From NCBI GenBank assembly GCA_964396245.1, contig CAYNEO010000063.1, positions 1-20,726 on the forward strand: 20,726 nucleotides of DNA, in the 5' to 3' direction. The stretch is from CAYNEO01 sp964396245 (GTDB lineage: Bacteria > Zixibacteria > MSB-5A5 > GN15 > FEB-12). Shown here in pieces: positions 7,231 to 14,089 of the stretch; position 1 is the stretch's first letter, and each line of letters starts with the position of its first letter. A program made the translations under genes and the position numbers. Below the pieces are notes generated by a model. The model worked only from the letters and a program-made list of their open reading frames with translations. It had not been told where the DNA came from and made no database searches.

Positions 7231-7236
7231 TATAAT
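7231..7236 (+). promoter_or_regulatory. Predicted -10 element of nrdJ
   Basis: A perfect TATAAT lies 46 nt upstream of the nrdJ ATG at 7283. The -35 region (TCTTTG near 7209-7214) is poor, which suggests that an activator may be needed. Its position also argues against any coding start earlier than 7283. I see no clear NrdR box or B12 riboswitch in the 158-nt gap to the divergent gene. Confidence 0.45.
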
Positions 7237-7282
7237 ACAGAGTAGGCAATATTCCGACAAGACTAATCAAGGAAAAGAGATA

Positions 7283-9541
7283 ATGGCACAGGATAAAAAT
7301 CTGAATCTCTCGAGAAACTCGGTGACGGTACTTGAGCGGCGTTACCTCATGAAGGATCATGAGGGGCGGGTAATCGAAACGCCGAAAGAGATGTTTATCC
7401 GCGTCTCGAGAGCTATTGCCGAAGCCGACCGTAATTACGGCGCCGACGACCAGGAGGTCGAGGCGACATCGGTCAGATTCTACCATATGATGGCCAATCT
7501 CGATTTTCTGCCGAATTCACCGACCCTGATGAACGCCGGCAAGGATCTCGGCCAGCTGTCGGCCTGTTTTGTGCTGCCGGTCGGCGACTCGATGGAAGAG
7601 ATTTTCGAGTCTATCAAAAATGCCGCCCTGATTCACAAGTCCGGCGGCGGAACCGGTTTTTCCTTTTCGCGTCTCCGTCCGCGGAATTCGGTCGTCGCGT
7701 CTACATCGGGGGTTGCCTCGGGGCCGGTTTCATTCATGAAAGTGTTCAACGCCGCCACCGAGGAAATCAAGCAGGGGGGCACGAGGCGAGGCGCCAATAT
7801 GGGCATACTCAGGGTGGACCATCCCGATATCCTCGAGTTTATCGCCAGCAAGGAAGATGTCACCCGTATCACCAATTTCAATATCTCGGTGGCGGTGACC
7901 GATCCATTCATGGAGGCGGTGGAGAAAAATGAGTCATACCCATTGATTAATCCGCTTACCGGTCGCCCTCACGTTGTCGACGGTAAAGAAGTACGCCTCG
8001 ACGCCCGCGACGTATTTAACCGAATTGTGGACCATGCCTGGGCCACCGGCGAGCCGGGCGTGATCTTTATCGATGAGATGAACCGCAAGAATCCGACTTC
8101 ACCGTCGGAGACAATCGAAGCCACCAATCCCTGCGGAGAACAGCCGCTGCCGCCGTACGATTCGTGCAATCTCGGTTCGATTAATCTGGGGAGGTTTGTC
8201 AAAGATCCGCTTCCCGATGATTATGCCGTCAGTTCGCCGTCGGACGGTGTCGATTGGCCGCGTCTGGCGGAGGTGATCCGTGACGGCATTCATTTTCTGG
8301 ATAATGTTATCGATCAGAACAAGTATCCCATTCCCGAAATAGAGCAACAGACGAAGAAGAACCGTCGTGTCGGCCTGGGGGTCATGGGTTGGGCGGATAT
8401 GCTGGTGAAACTCAGGCTTCCGTACAACAGCAATCAAGCGCTCGAACTGGCAGATGAACTGATGTCGTTTATCGAGACGAGGGCGCGCAACCATTCATCG
8501 GAGCTGGCGAAGAGTCGCGGCAAATTTCCCAACTGGGACGGTTCGGTCTATGCCGGTGAGGGCGTGGCCATGCGCAACGCCACCGTGACCACTATCGCGC
8601 CGACCGGCACTATCTCGATAATCGCCGGCTGTTCGTCGGGAATCGAACCCTATTACTCGATGGTGTTCGAGCGCAACGTACTCGATGGCAACCGTTTTCT
8701 TGATGCCAACCCGTTGTTTGAACAGGCCGCCCGCGAAAGCGACATCTACTCGGACGAGCTGATGGAGAAGGTCGCCGGACGACGGTCGCTGCGAGATATC
8801 GAAGAAATCCCGGATCACATAAAAGCGCTGTTTCTGACAGCGGCCGATGTAAAGCCGGAAGATCATATCCGGATGCAGGCGGCATTCCAGGCTCATTGTG
8901 ATTCCTCGGTGTCCAAGACAATCAATCTGCCGGAATCGGCGACTCGCGATGACGTACGCGATTCGTTCGAGCTGGCCTTCAGGCTCCGATGCAAAGGTGT
9001 CACGATATATCGCGACAACTCGCGTCCGAATCAGGTCCTTTCGACTGTCGCCGAAAAGGGAAAAGGGCGGGCAGCGCAGGATCTCGCGGCGGTCAAGGTC
9101 GAAGAACGTCCGTCAGCGCTCTCCGGTGTCACCGAGAAAATAAAAACCGGATACGGGAATCTCTACGTGACGGTGAATTTGCGCGATGGAAAACCTTTCG
9201 AAGTATTCGCCCATATAGGCAAGTCAGGTTATACCACGATGGCGGACACGGAGGCAATCTGCCGTCTTATTTCGCTCGCTCTCCGCTCGCATGTCCCGGT
9301 ACAACAAATTATCCGCCAGCTGCGCGGTATCGGCGGCTCCAGTCAGGTATTCTCCGATGGCGCGCGAGTCACCTCGATTCCCGACGCCATTGCGCAGGTT
9401 CTGAACAGGCACTTCGGATCCGAAGAAGACCGTTCGAATTTCGGCGGTCAGCCCGCCGAAATCTGTCCGGACTGCGGCAGCGCCATGAGCCTTGATTCCG
9501 GCTGCTACCTTTGCTCGTTTTGCGGTTATTCGTCCTGTTAA
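7283..9541 (+). CDS. nrdJ: Adenosylcobalamin-dependent (class II) ribonucleoside-diphosphate reductase
   Basis: The protein has 752 residues. It reduces ribonucleotides to deoxyribonucleotides in the cytoplasm, using vitamin B12 coenzyme to make the thiyl radical, so no radical subunit or oxygen is needed. Visible signatures: Cys95 in LSACF (redox), SGGGTGFSFSRLRP (120-133), the active-site Asn282-Pro-Cys284-Gly-Glu286, Cys295 in YDSCNLGSIN, RRVGLGVMGWADML, and the phosphate-loop region APTGTISIIAGCSSGIEP. Residues about 615-705 form a TSCPD domain. The end holds six Cys (728, 731, 741, 744, 747, 752), a zinc-ribbon-like tail that probably relays electrons to the active-site disulfide. The ATG at 7283 is chosen because a TATAAT lies inside any longer frame. 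No nrdB-like partner is nearby, as expected for class II. Confidence 0.95.
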   Translation: MAQDKNLNLSRNSVTVLERRYLMKDHEGRVIETPKEMFIRVSRAIAEADRNYGADDQEVEATSVRFYHMMANLDFLPNSPTLMNAGKDLGQLSACFVLPVGDSMEEIFESIKNAALIHKSGGGTGFSFSRLRPRNSVVASTSGVASGPVSFMKVFNAATEEIKQGGTRRGANMGILRVDHPDILEFIASKEDVTRITNFNISVAVTDPFMEAVEKNESYPLINPLTGRPHVVDGKEVRLDARDVFNRIVDHAWATGEPGVIFIDEMNRKNPTSPSETIEATNPCGEQPLPPYDSCNLGSINLGRFVKDPLPDDYAVSSPSDGVDWPRLAEVIRDGIHFLDNVIDQNKYPIPEIEQQTKKNRRVGLGVMGWADMLVKLRLPYNSNQALELADELMSFIETRARNHSSELAKSRGKFPNWDGSVYAGEGVAMRNATVTTIAPTGTISIIAGCSSGIEPYYSMVFERNVLDGNRFLDANPLFEQAARESDIYSDELMEKVAGRRSLRDIEEIPDHIKALFLTAADVKPEDHIRMQAAFQAHCDSSVSKTINLPESATRDDVRDSFELAFRLRCKGVTIYRDNSRPNQVLSTVAEKGKGRAAQDLAAVKVEERPSALSGVTEKIKTGYGNLYVTVNLRDGKPFEVFAHIGKSGYTTMADTEAICRLISLALRSHVPVQQIIRQLRGIGGSSQVFSDGARVTSIPDAIAQVLNRHFGSEEDRSNFGGQPAEICPDCGSAMSLDSGCYLCSFCGYSSC

Positions 9542-9575
9542 TCATGCCGATATAAAACAGAACAGGGAGAAACCC

Positions 9576-9590
9576 GCCCGTATAGCGGGC
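9576..9590 (+). promoter_or_regulatory. Hairpin next to the ribosome binding site of the 9598 gene
   Basis: GCCCG and CGGGC form a 5-bp stem with a TATAG loop, ending directly at the AAGG ribosome binding site (9591-9594) of the next gene. It could tune translation of that gene or mark the nrdJ mRNA end. There is no T-run, so it is not a terminator. Confidence 0.35.
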
Positions 9591-9597
9591 AAGGTAG

Positions 9598-10248
9598 ATG
9601 AGTGGAAACAACTACATACCGGCCGGCCGCACATCGCTGGTTAAAAAGGACAAGGTGCCGCTACAGGTGCAGACCGAATATGCGCATCGTCCCAACCCGC
9701 GTATTACGACTACTATCTCGCGCAACGGCCAGGTGGTTCACAAGGTGGAGCGCAGTCTCGAGCATCCGATTGGTTCCCCCGAAGAGCAGACTCGCGCAGA
9801 AAACACGATCAGTCGGCAGCATGCCGAGGTGCTGTCGATCATCAAGTCCGGTTCACCCGGCCTGACGGCCCCGCCCAGGACAGTAGAACAGATCGAAGCG
9901 GCCGAAGAACTTCCATCGTATTCCGTATATGATCGCCTGCTTGATCTCCCCGGGGTGAAACGCATCTACCGACTGACTAACGAGGGAAAGTTCGGTGACA
10001 ATGCTAATGAATCACAATTCAAGCAGGCGTACGCCGCGATATTCAAAAGTGTCGGCGATTTGATGAATCTCTTCGAACGTCTCCCGGGCGTCGGATATAC
10101 ACGGCGCTCCGGCGTCTACGAAGTCGAGCGTGACCGGCTCTATTTTGCCTCGGTCGGGCTGGAATGCTATTTCATCGTTATTGGCCGCGTGGATTATTCC
10201 CTGGACTACGAACAGGCTATCAAGTCAGTCATCGATAAGTACACGTAG
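9598..10248 (+). CDS. Protein of unknown function, possible roadblock/LC7-like C-terminal domain
   Basis: The protein has 216 residues with no signal peptide or membrane helix, so it is predicted to be cytoplasmic. Residues 25-85 are a charged region (PRITTTISRNGQVVHKVE, EEQTRAENTISRQHAEVLSIIKSG), probably beta strands then a helix. Residues about 90-105 are a Pro/Glu-rich linker. Residues 110-214 (LLDLPGVKRIYRLTNEGKF, helix FKQAYAAIFKSVGDLMNLF, strands GVYEVERDRLYFASVG and CYFIVIGRV, then a final helix) have the strand-helix-strand-strand-helix order of roadblock/LC7 domains, which often work with small GTPases. This fold call is tentative. It lies 56 nt after nrdJ on the same strand and is closed by the terminator at 10307-10333, so co-transcription with nrdJ is likely. 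Confidence 0.8.
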   Translation: MSGNNYIPAGRTSLVKKDKVPLQVQTEYAHRPNPRITTTISRNGQVVHKVERSLEHPIGSPEEQTRAENTISRQHAEVLSIIKSGSPGLTAPPRTVEQIEAAEELPSYSVYDRLLDLPGVKRIYRLTNEGKFGDNANESQFKQAYAAIFKSVGDLMNLFERLPGVGYTRRSGVYEVERDRLYFASVGLECYFIVIGRVDYSLDYEQAIKSVIDKYT

Positions 10249-10267
10249 AAGTATAGCCGTTTGCGCC

Positions 10268-10284
10268 TTGATCACACCGATCAA
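10268..10284. repeat. Perfect inverted repeat TTGATC-N5-GATCAA
   Basis: TTGATC (10268-10273) and GATCAA (10279-10284) lie between the stop at 10248 and the terminator. It may be a small hairpin in the 3' untranslated region or a binding site. Confidence 0.25.
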
Positions 10285-10306
10285 CACTGCCCGAATAATA
10301 AATATA

Positions 10307-10333
10307 AAAGACCCGCCTTTTGGGCGGGTCTTT
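10307..10333 (+). terminator. Intrinsic terminator after the nrdJ-10248 transcript
   Basis: The perfect 11-bp stem AAAGACCCGCC/GGCGGGTCTTT has a TTTTG loop. An A-rich left flank and TTT on the right let it work in both directions. It separates the nrdJ unit from the non-coding element at 10336-10522. Confidence 0.85.
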
Positions 10334-10335
10334 CA

Positions 10336-10522
10336 TGACCGGAGAGAGTGTAAAGATTTGAAAGAACTCCTCAAATCTGTACGGTAAAGGGTTTTTACAG
10401 CTACTTCTCGCATTTTGTCTCGCTGCCATTCCGAAGAATGGGTCACGGCGTTAACGCAGCAATGAAGAAGCGACCTTCATTTGTAAATTGTTAGAGATTT
10501 TCAAAAAATCTCTCTCCGGTCA
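10336..10522 (+). ncRNA. Candidate structured non-coding RNA (or short inverted-repeat element), 187 nt
   Basis: The ends are a perfect 13-bp inverted repeat: TGACCGGAGAGAG (10336-10348) and CTCTCTCCGGTCA (10510-10522). Inside are AGATTTGA/TCAAATCT (10354-10361 with 10371-10378), GTAAA/TTTAC around 10383-10397, CCATTC-CGAA-GAATGG near 10427-10442 (a tetraloop hairpin), a GCGTTAACGC palindrome near 10449-10458, AATGAAG/CTTCATT (10461-10467 with 10475-10481), and AGAGATTTT/AAAATCTCT (10493-10501 with 10505-10513). The last hairpin shares four bases with the closing stem, so the two cannot both form fully. There is no open reading frame of note. It matches none of the signatures I know for SRP RNA, tmRNA, RNase P, 6S RNA or common riboswitches. 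The strand is assigned from the direction of acpS; a MITE-like element without visible target duplication is the alternative. Confidence 0.45.
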
Positions 10523-10545
10523 CTAGTAGTATTACGACTGACCAC

Positions 10546-10574
10546 TTCAAATGCAATATGTTTTTTTGGATAAT
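10546..10574 (+). promoter_or_regulatory. Predicted promoter of acpS-pyrE
   Basis: TTCAAA (10546-10551) and GATAAT (10569-10574) are separated by 17 bases containing a seven-T run. The leader to the acpS ATG at 10629 would be about 48 nt. A second -10-like TATACT lies near 10593. Confidence 0.35.
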
Positions 10575-10628
10575 TGCCAAACTTCGATCAATATACTACC
10601 TTCCGGCAACCAATATCGCGGGAGCGAG

Positions 10629-11006
10629 ATGAACATGTATGCCGTCGGTCTAGATATTGTTGCCACCGAACGGATTAGTCGTATACTCGAGCGTTTCGGC
10701 GAGCGCTTTGTCAATCGTCTTCTCGGGCCGGAAGAGCGCGAGCTTTTTGACAAACGTGTTGACCGCGTTGAGCTTCTGGCGGGACGATTCGCCGCCAAGG
10801 AAGCGGCGATCAAAGCGTTCGGACGCTTCCTCTCGGTGCGTCCGCAATTCGTGTCGATTCAGGTCCTTCCGGATTCCGATGGTCAGCCGCATCTGCATCT
10901 CCCCGACGACATTAGACAAAAACTAGCGGGACATTCCTGCCTGGTATCGATAAGCCACGAGAAAACAATCACCGCCGCCGTTGTCATCATTGTGGAGGAA
11001 AAATGA
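10629..11006 (+). CDS. acpS: Holo-[acyl-carrier-protein] synthase
   Basis: The protein has 125 residues, the usual length. It transfers the 4'-phosphopantetheine arm from coenzyme A to a serine of apo acyl carrier protein, activating fatty acid synthesis in the cytoplasm. Signatures: GLDIVATERI with Mg2+-binding Asp9, RFAAKEAAIKAFG with Glu58 and Lys62, and SISHE with His110. The start at 10629 has a GGGAG ribosome binding site; a longer in-frame start at 10551 would add 26 residues unlike the family and would lie over the predicted promoter. The stop overlaps the pyrE start as ATGA, so the two are translationally coupled. Confidence 0.95.
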   Translation: MNMYAVGLDIVATERISRILERFGERFVNRLLGPEERELFDKRVDRVELLAGRFAAKEAAIKAFGRFLSVRPQFVSIQVLPDSDGQPHLHLPDDIRQKLAGHSCLVSISHEKTITAAVVIIVEEK

Positions 11007-11575
11007 ATCAGGACGAGATCATTGGGCTCTTTGAAGAATCCGGAGCCCTTCTTACCGGCCATTTCAAGCTGACCTCCGGTCGTCACTCGGATGTCTATTA
11101 TGAGAAATTCACACTCTTGAAAAATCCCGCGATCTGCACGCAAATCTGCAAAGAGATGGCTGACCGCTTGCGCGAATACAAACCGCAGACAATTGTCGGT
11201 CCGACTACCGGCGGTATTATTATCGCTTACGATGTTGCCCGGTATCTCGAGATAGAATCGATTTACGCCGAACCGGGGGAGGAGGGTCGCATATTCAAGC
11301 GCGGTTTTTCACTCGATAAGGGACAGAAAGTAGCGATAGTCGACGACGTGCTCACGACCGGTCGCTCGATCATCGAAGTCATCGACCTGGTCAATTCCTA
11401 CGGGGCTGAGATCGTGGCCATCTCAGAGTTTATCGATCGCTCCGGCGGAAAAACCGCGTTCGATTACCCGTTCATCCCGCTTGCGACGGTGAGCGCCGAC
11501 AGCTGGGAACCGGATGATTGCCCGCTCTGTGCCAGAGGCATGCCCCTGACTCAGCGAGGGAGTCGCAAGTTCTGA
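11003..11575 (+). CDS. pyrE: Orotate phosphoribosyltransferase
   Basis: The protein has 190 residues. It joins orotate and PRPP to make orotidine 5'-phosphate, a late step of pyrimidine synthesis, in the cytoplasm. Signatures: GHFKLTSGRHSDVYYEKF (19-36), GPTTGG (66-71), the PRPP loop VAIVDDVLTTGRS (110-122, with Asp114-Asp115), and a C-terminal CPLC (173-176) with PLTQRGSRKF, an end seen in one branch of bacterial PyrE. The ATG overlaps the acpS stop and has GGAGG upstream. acpS and pyrE share no pathway, so the coupling probably serves co-ordination with growth. It is convergent with the kinase gene 11630-13309, with 54 nt between and no clear terminator. Confidence 0.95.
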   Translation: MNQDEIIGLFEESGALLTGHFKLTSGRHSDVYYEKFTLLKNPAICTQICKEMADRLREYKPQTIVGPTTGGIIIAYDVARYLEIESIYAEPGEEGRIFKRGFSLDKGQKVAIVDDVLTTGRSIIEVIDLVNSYGAEIVAISEFIDRSGGKTAFDYPFIPLATVSADSWEPDDCPLCARGMPLTQRGSRKF

Positions 11576-11629
11576 GCAATCTCAGCGCGTCTGTGAATTG
11601 AGTCGCGAAAGTCGGGGGGTAAGTGCAGC

Positions 11630-13309
11630 TCAGACAGTGGCGGGTTCGGTGATCTCGGCCATCGGAAATTCCACTGATATGGCCGTTCCCTTGCCGGGCG
11701 CCGAATCGATCTGCAGCCTGCCGTCGTGATTTTCAATAATCCGGTTGCAGACCACCAATCCGAAACCGTGCCCGGTTTCCTTGGTGCTGAACCGTTCGCG
11801 AAACGCTTTCTCGAGGAGCTCCGGGTCGATGCCGTTTCCACTGTCGCGGATGGTGAGGGTGAACGTCCCTTTTTCGAAAGACCGATCAACCCGAACCCGG
11901 ATATCGCGCCGCTTGCACCCGACCGTCGCGTCGGCGGCGTTATTGAAAAGATTATAGAGAAGCTGCTGAATCTGGGTGGCATCGGCCTCGAAATGAACCT
12001 CATCAGCCATTGACTCGACGCTTATGCTTACGTCGCGATATCTCCGCTGCGGCTTGAGATATTCGATCACTTCCTCGATCACCTTGTCAATGGCGAGCAT
12101 TTCCCTGGTCGATGATATCGGCGAGAGATCCATCAGGTTACTGGTGAAAGCTCTGATCTTGGTAATCGTATCGAGCATCGCCGCCACGTATTTTTCCGTC
12201 TGGTCGTACGCACCCTTTTTCATGTGCACGTCGAGCAGCGAGAGGTTGCCGGCCACAACACCGATAAAGTTGTTCAGCTCGTGACCGATTTCGGCCGATA
12301 TCTGGCCCCGGGTCGCCATTTTTTCAAGTTCGATTGTTTCATCCTGGAGTTCTTTCAGACGGGAATAGGCCTTTTGCGTTTCCTCGAGCAGCGAGAGATT
12401 TTCGAGCGTAATTGCCAGCTGGCTGGCGGCGATGGAGAGAAATTTCATGTCCGCTTCTTTGAGACGGACCGTATCTTCCTCGAATTTAATCATCAACCAG
12501 CCAAATCGTATTTCGGATCGCCAAACCGGTACGATAATCATGTGGTGTTCCATCGTCCACCAATCGGGGAAGAGGTATTTACCGAGCGAGCCATGCGGGT
12601 GCTTGCGGTAAATCGGATGCTCCTCCGGTGAAGTGATCACAAACGGTTGTCTGAATTCGTCCGGATCGACGTTCTCCACCGCCTTTGAGAGCGGTTCGCG
12701 CGGCATTTGCTGCTCGGTAATTCGATCTCCTCTTACCGTGATCATGATGAATTCACCGGCATCCCGATCAAAGTAGATAGCGGCGCCGTCGGAAGCGTGC
12801 TGGTGCATCATGGCGAACTTGAGCGAAGAAATAATCAGCGACTTGCGGTCGCCGGCGGCGAAGAGCATCTGGTTGAGATCCGAAAGGTGACTGAGCTGAC
12901 GGTCGGAACTTTGTTCTTCGGTCTCACGCTTGATCTTGATGGCATTATGGACCGCCTGGCGCATTTCCGACAATTCGAACGGTTTCATGATGTAGTCGTA
13001 GGCGCCCTGCTTGATGGCGTCCTTGGCGGAAGTCAGGTCGGCATAACCGGTCATGAAAATGACGCCGATATCGGGGCGCAGCTCGCGCGCCTGTGCGATC
13101 ATTTCGATTCCGGACATGCCCGGCATGCGGATATCGGTGATGATCAGATCCAGTTCAGTGTTTTTGATTATCGTGAGGGCGTCGGGGCCGTTCGAGGCAG
13201 TCTCCACCATGAGCCCTTCATCCTCGAGCGCATCGCGGATGAGGGAGAAGACTATCTCCTCGTCATCGACCACTAAAATACGGGTCGGTTGTTCAGTCGC
13301 ATGGCTCAT
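11630..13309 (-). CDS. Receiver-GAF-histidine kinase hybrid (cytoplasmic)
   Basis: The protein has 559 residues; last gene of the signalling operon. Its ATG at 13309 overlaps the upstream stop as ATGA, which fixes the start. Residues 10-125 are a receiver domain: Asp15-Asp16 acidic pair, phospho-acceptor Asp59 (ITDIRMPG), Thr87, Lys109 (MKPF). Residues about 145-305 are a GAF-like sensor. A coiled linker about 305-335 leads to the phospho-accepting His343 (AEIGHELNN). The kinase catalytic domain has N-box NLFNNAADA (453-461), DSGNGID (489-495), FSTKETGHGFGL (507-518) and GTAISVEFP (541-549). There is no membrane helix. The receiver at the front suggests that phosphate from the upstream kinase controls this second kinase. 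No DNA-binding domain is present. Confidence 0.92.
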   Translation of the reverse strand: MSHATEQPTRILVVDDEEIVFSLIRDALEDEGLMVETASNGPDALTIIKNTELDLIITDIRMPGMSGIEMIAQARELRPDIGVIFMTGYADLTSAKDAIKQGAYDYIMKPFELSEMRQAVHNAIKIKRETEEQSSDRQLSHLSDLNQMLFAAGDRKSLIISSLKFAMMHQHASDGAAIYFDRDAGEFIMITVRGDRITEQQMPREPLSKAVENVDPDEFRQPFVITSPEEHPIYRKHPHGSLGKYLFPDWWTMEHHMIIVPVWRSEIRFGWLMIKFEEDTVRLKEADMKFLSIAASQLAITLENLSLLEETQKAYSRLKELQDETIELEKMATRGQISAEIGHELNNFIGVVAGNLSLLDVHMKKGAYDQTEKYVAAMLDTITKIRAFTSNLMDLSPISSTREMLAIDKVIEEVIEYLKPQRRYRDVSISVESMADEVHFEADATQIQQLLYNLFNNAADATVGCKRRDIRVRVDRSFEKGTFTLTIRDSGNGIDPELLEKAFRERFSTKETGHGFGLVVCNRIIENHDGRLQIDSAPGKGTAISVEFPMAEITEPATV

Positions 13310-13680
13310 TTTGATCTGGTCGGAGCCGGCTTCAGCACGCTGCTCAGAACCTGTCGCAACTGCTCCAGATCGAACGGCTTCCTGAGATACCAGTACGCGC
13401 CGGCGGCCTGGGCCTTTTCCGACAGGTGATCCGGCAGCGAGTCGGTCAGCAGGAACTGCAAATCCGGCTTCTGCGAGGAGACCTCGCAATAAATGTCATA
13501 CCCACTTTTTGTCGGCAAATGAATGTCACAGATACAGACGGCATAGTCACCGCGAAGCGCCATTTCGATGCCGTCGAGGCTGTCACAGGTCGCTTCGACG
13601 TCATGACCTTCCTCAGTCAGAAACTCCGTGAGGAGGTTCTTTATGACTACCGAGTCATCGATAATGAGAATCTTTGCCAT
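13306..13680 (-). CDS. Single-domain response regulator (receiver 2 of the operon)
   Basis: The protein has 124 residues and is one receiver domain with all key residues: Asp8-Asp9 (IIDDS), phospho-acceptor Asp52 (CDIHLP), Thr79 (LLTDS) and Lys101 (LRKPF). It has no output domain, as in CheY or Spo0F, so it probably shuttles phosphate or binds a target. It lies 7 nt after the preceding receiver gene and overlaps the next gene by ATGA. Confidence 0.92.
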   Translation of the reverse strand: MAKILIIDDSVVIKNLLTEFLTEEGHDVEATCDSLDGIEMALRGDYAVCICDIHLPTKSGYDIYCEVSSQKPDLQFLLTDSLPDHLSEKAQAAGAYWYLRKPFDLEQLRQVLSSVLKPAPTRSK

Positions 13681-13687
13681 ACGTCCG

Positions 13688-14089
13688 CTAAGCCTCGTCC
13701 AGGGCAGTTTCGACAGTCTGCATGAGTTCCTTGATGCTGAACGGCTTTGAAAGGAACGCGCAGGCTCCGTTGGTGATTGATTGGCTGACCGTATGGAGGC
13801 TCGAGTATGCTGAAATCACGATAACACCGATATTCGGGTACGTCTCGCGGGCGTACTTGACAACTTCCTCGCCCGGAACATTGGGCATCCGCAAGTCGGT
13901 GATTACCAGGTCGAACTTCCGTTCCTTGAGGATATCGATTGCCTCGCGGCCGTCAGCGGCCAGGCTAACCGCATAATCTTCAAGGACTTCAGCCAGCAGA
14001 TCGCGGATGATCTCTTCGTCGTCGACTATGAGAATTGACTGTGCTTTGGTCCCAGCCATATCGGTATCGATCATAATGTGGTTCTTCAC
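13688..14089 (-). CDS. Single-domain response regulator (receiver 1 of the operon)
   Basis: The protein has 133 residues from a GTG at 14089 that overlaps the kinase stop as GTGA and has an AAGAAGG ribosome binding site; later ATG codons at 14074 and 14059 are alternatives. It is one receiver domain: Asp23-Asp24 (IVDDEE), phospho-acceptor Asp65 (ITDLRMP), Ser93 (VISAYSS) and Lys115 (LSKPF). There is no output domain. It lies directly after the membrane kinase and is its most likely first partner. Confidence 0.92.
   Translation of the reverse strand: MKNHIMIDTDMAGTKAQSILIVDDEEIIRDLLAEVLEDYAVSLAADGREAIDILKERKFDLVITDLRMPNVPGEEVVKYARETYPNIGVIVISAYSSLHTVSQSITNGACAFLSKPFSIKELMQTVETALDEA

Noticed and set aside
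7125..7282. B12 riboswitch or NrdR box upstream of nrdJ
   Set aside because: No B12-box or NrdR palindrome could be read in this gap.
10336..10522. Known RNA classes (SRP, tmRNA, RNase P, 6S, lysine or B12 riboswitch)
   Set aside because: None of their conserved sequence motifs is visible, although the closing stem is of similar size; kept as an unassigned candidate.
12707..13276. Long plus-strand open frame opposite the receiver-kinase hybrid
   Set aside because: It mirrors the codon pattern of a well-supported kinase; no recognisable domain and no start signal.
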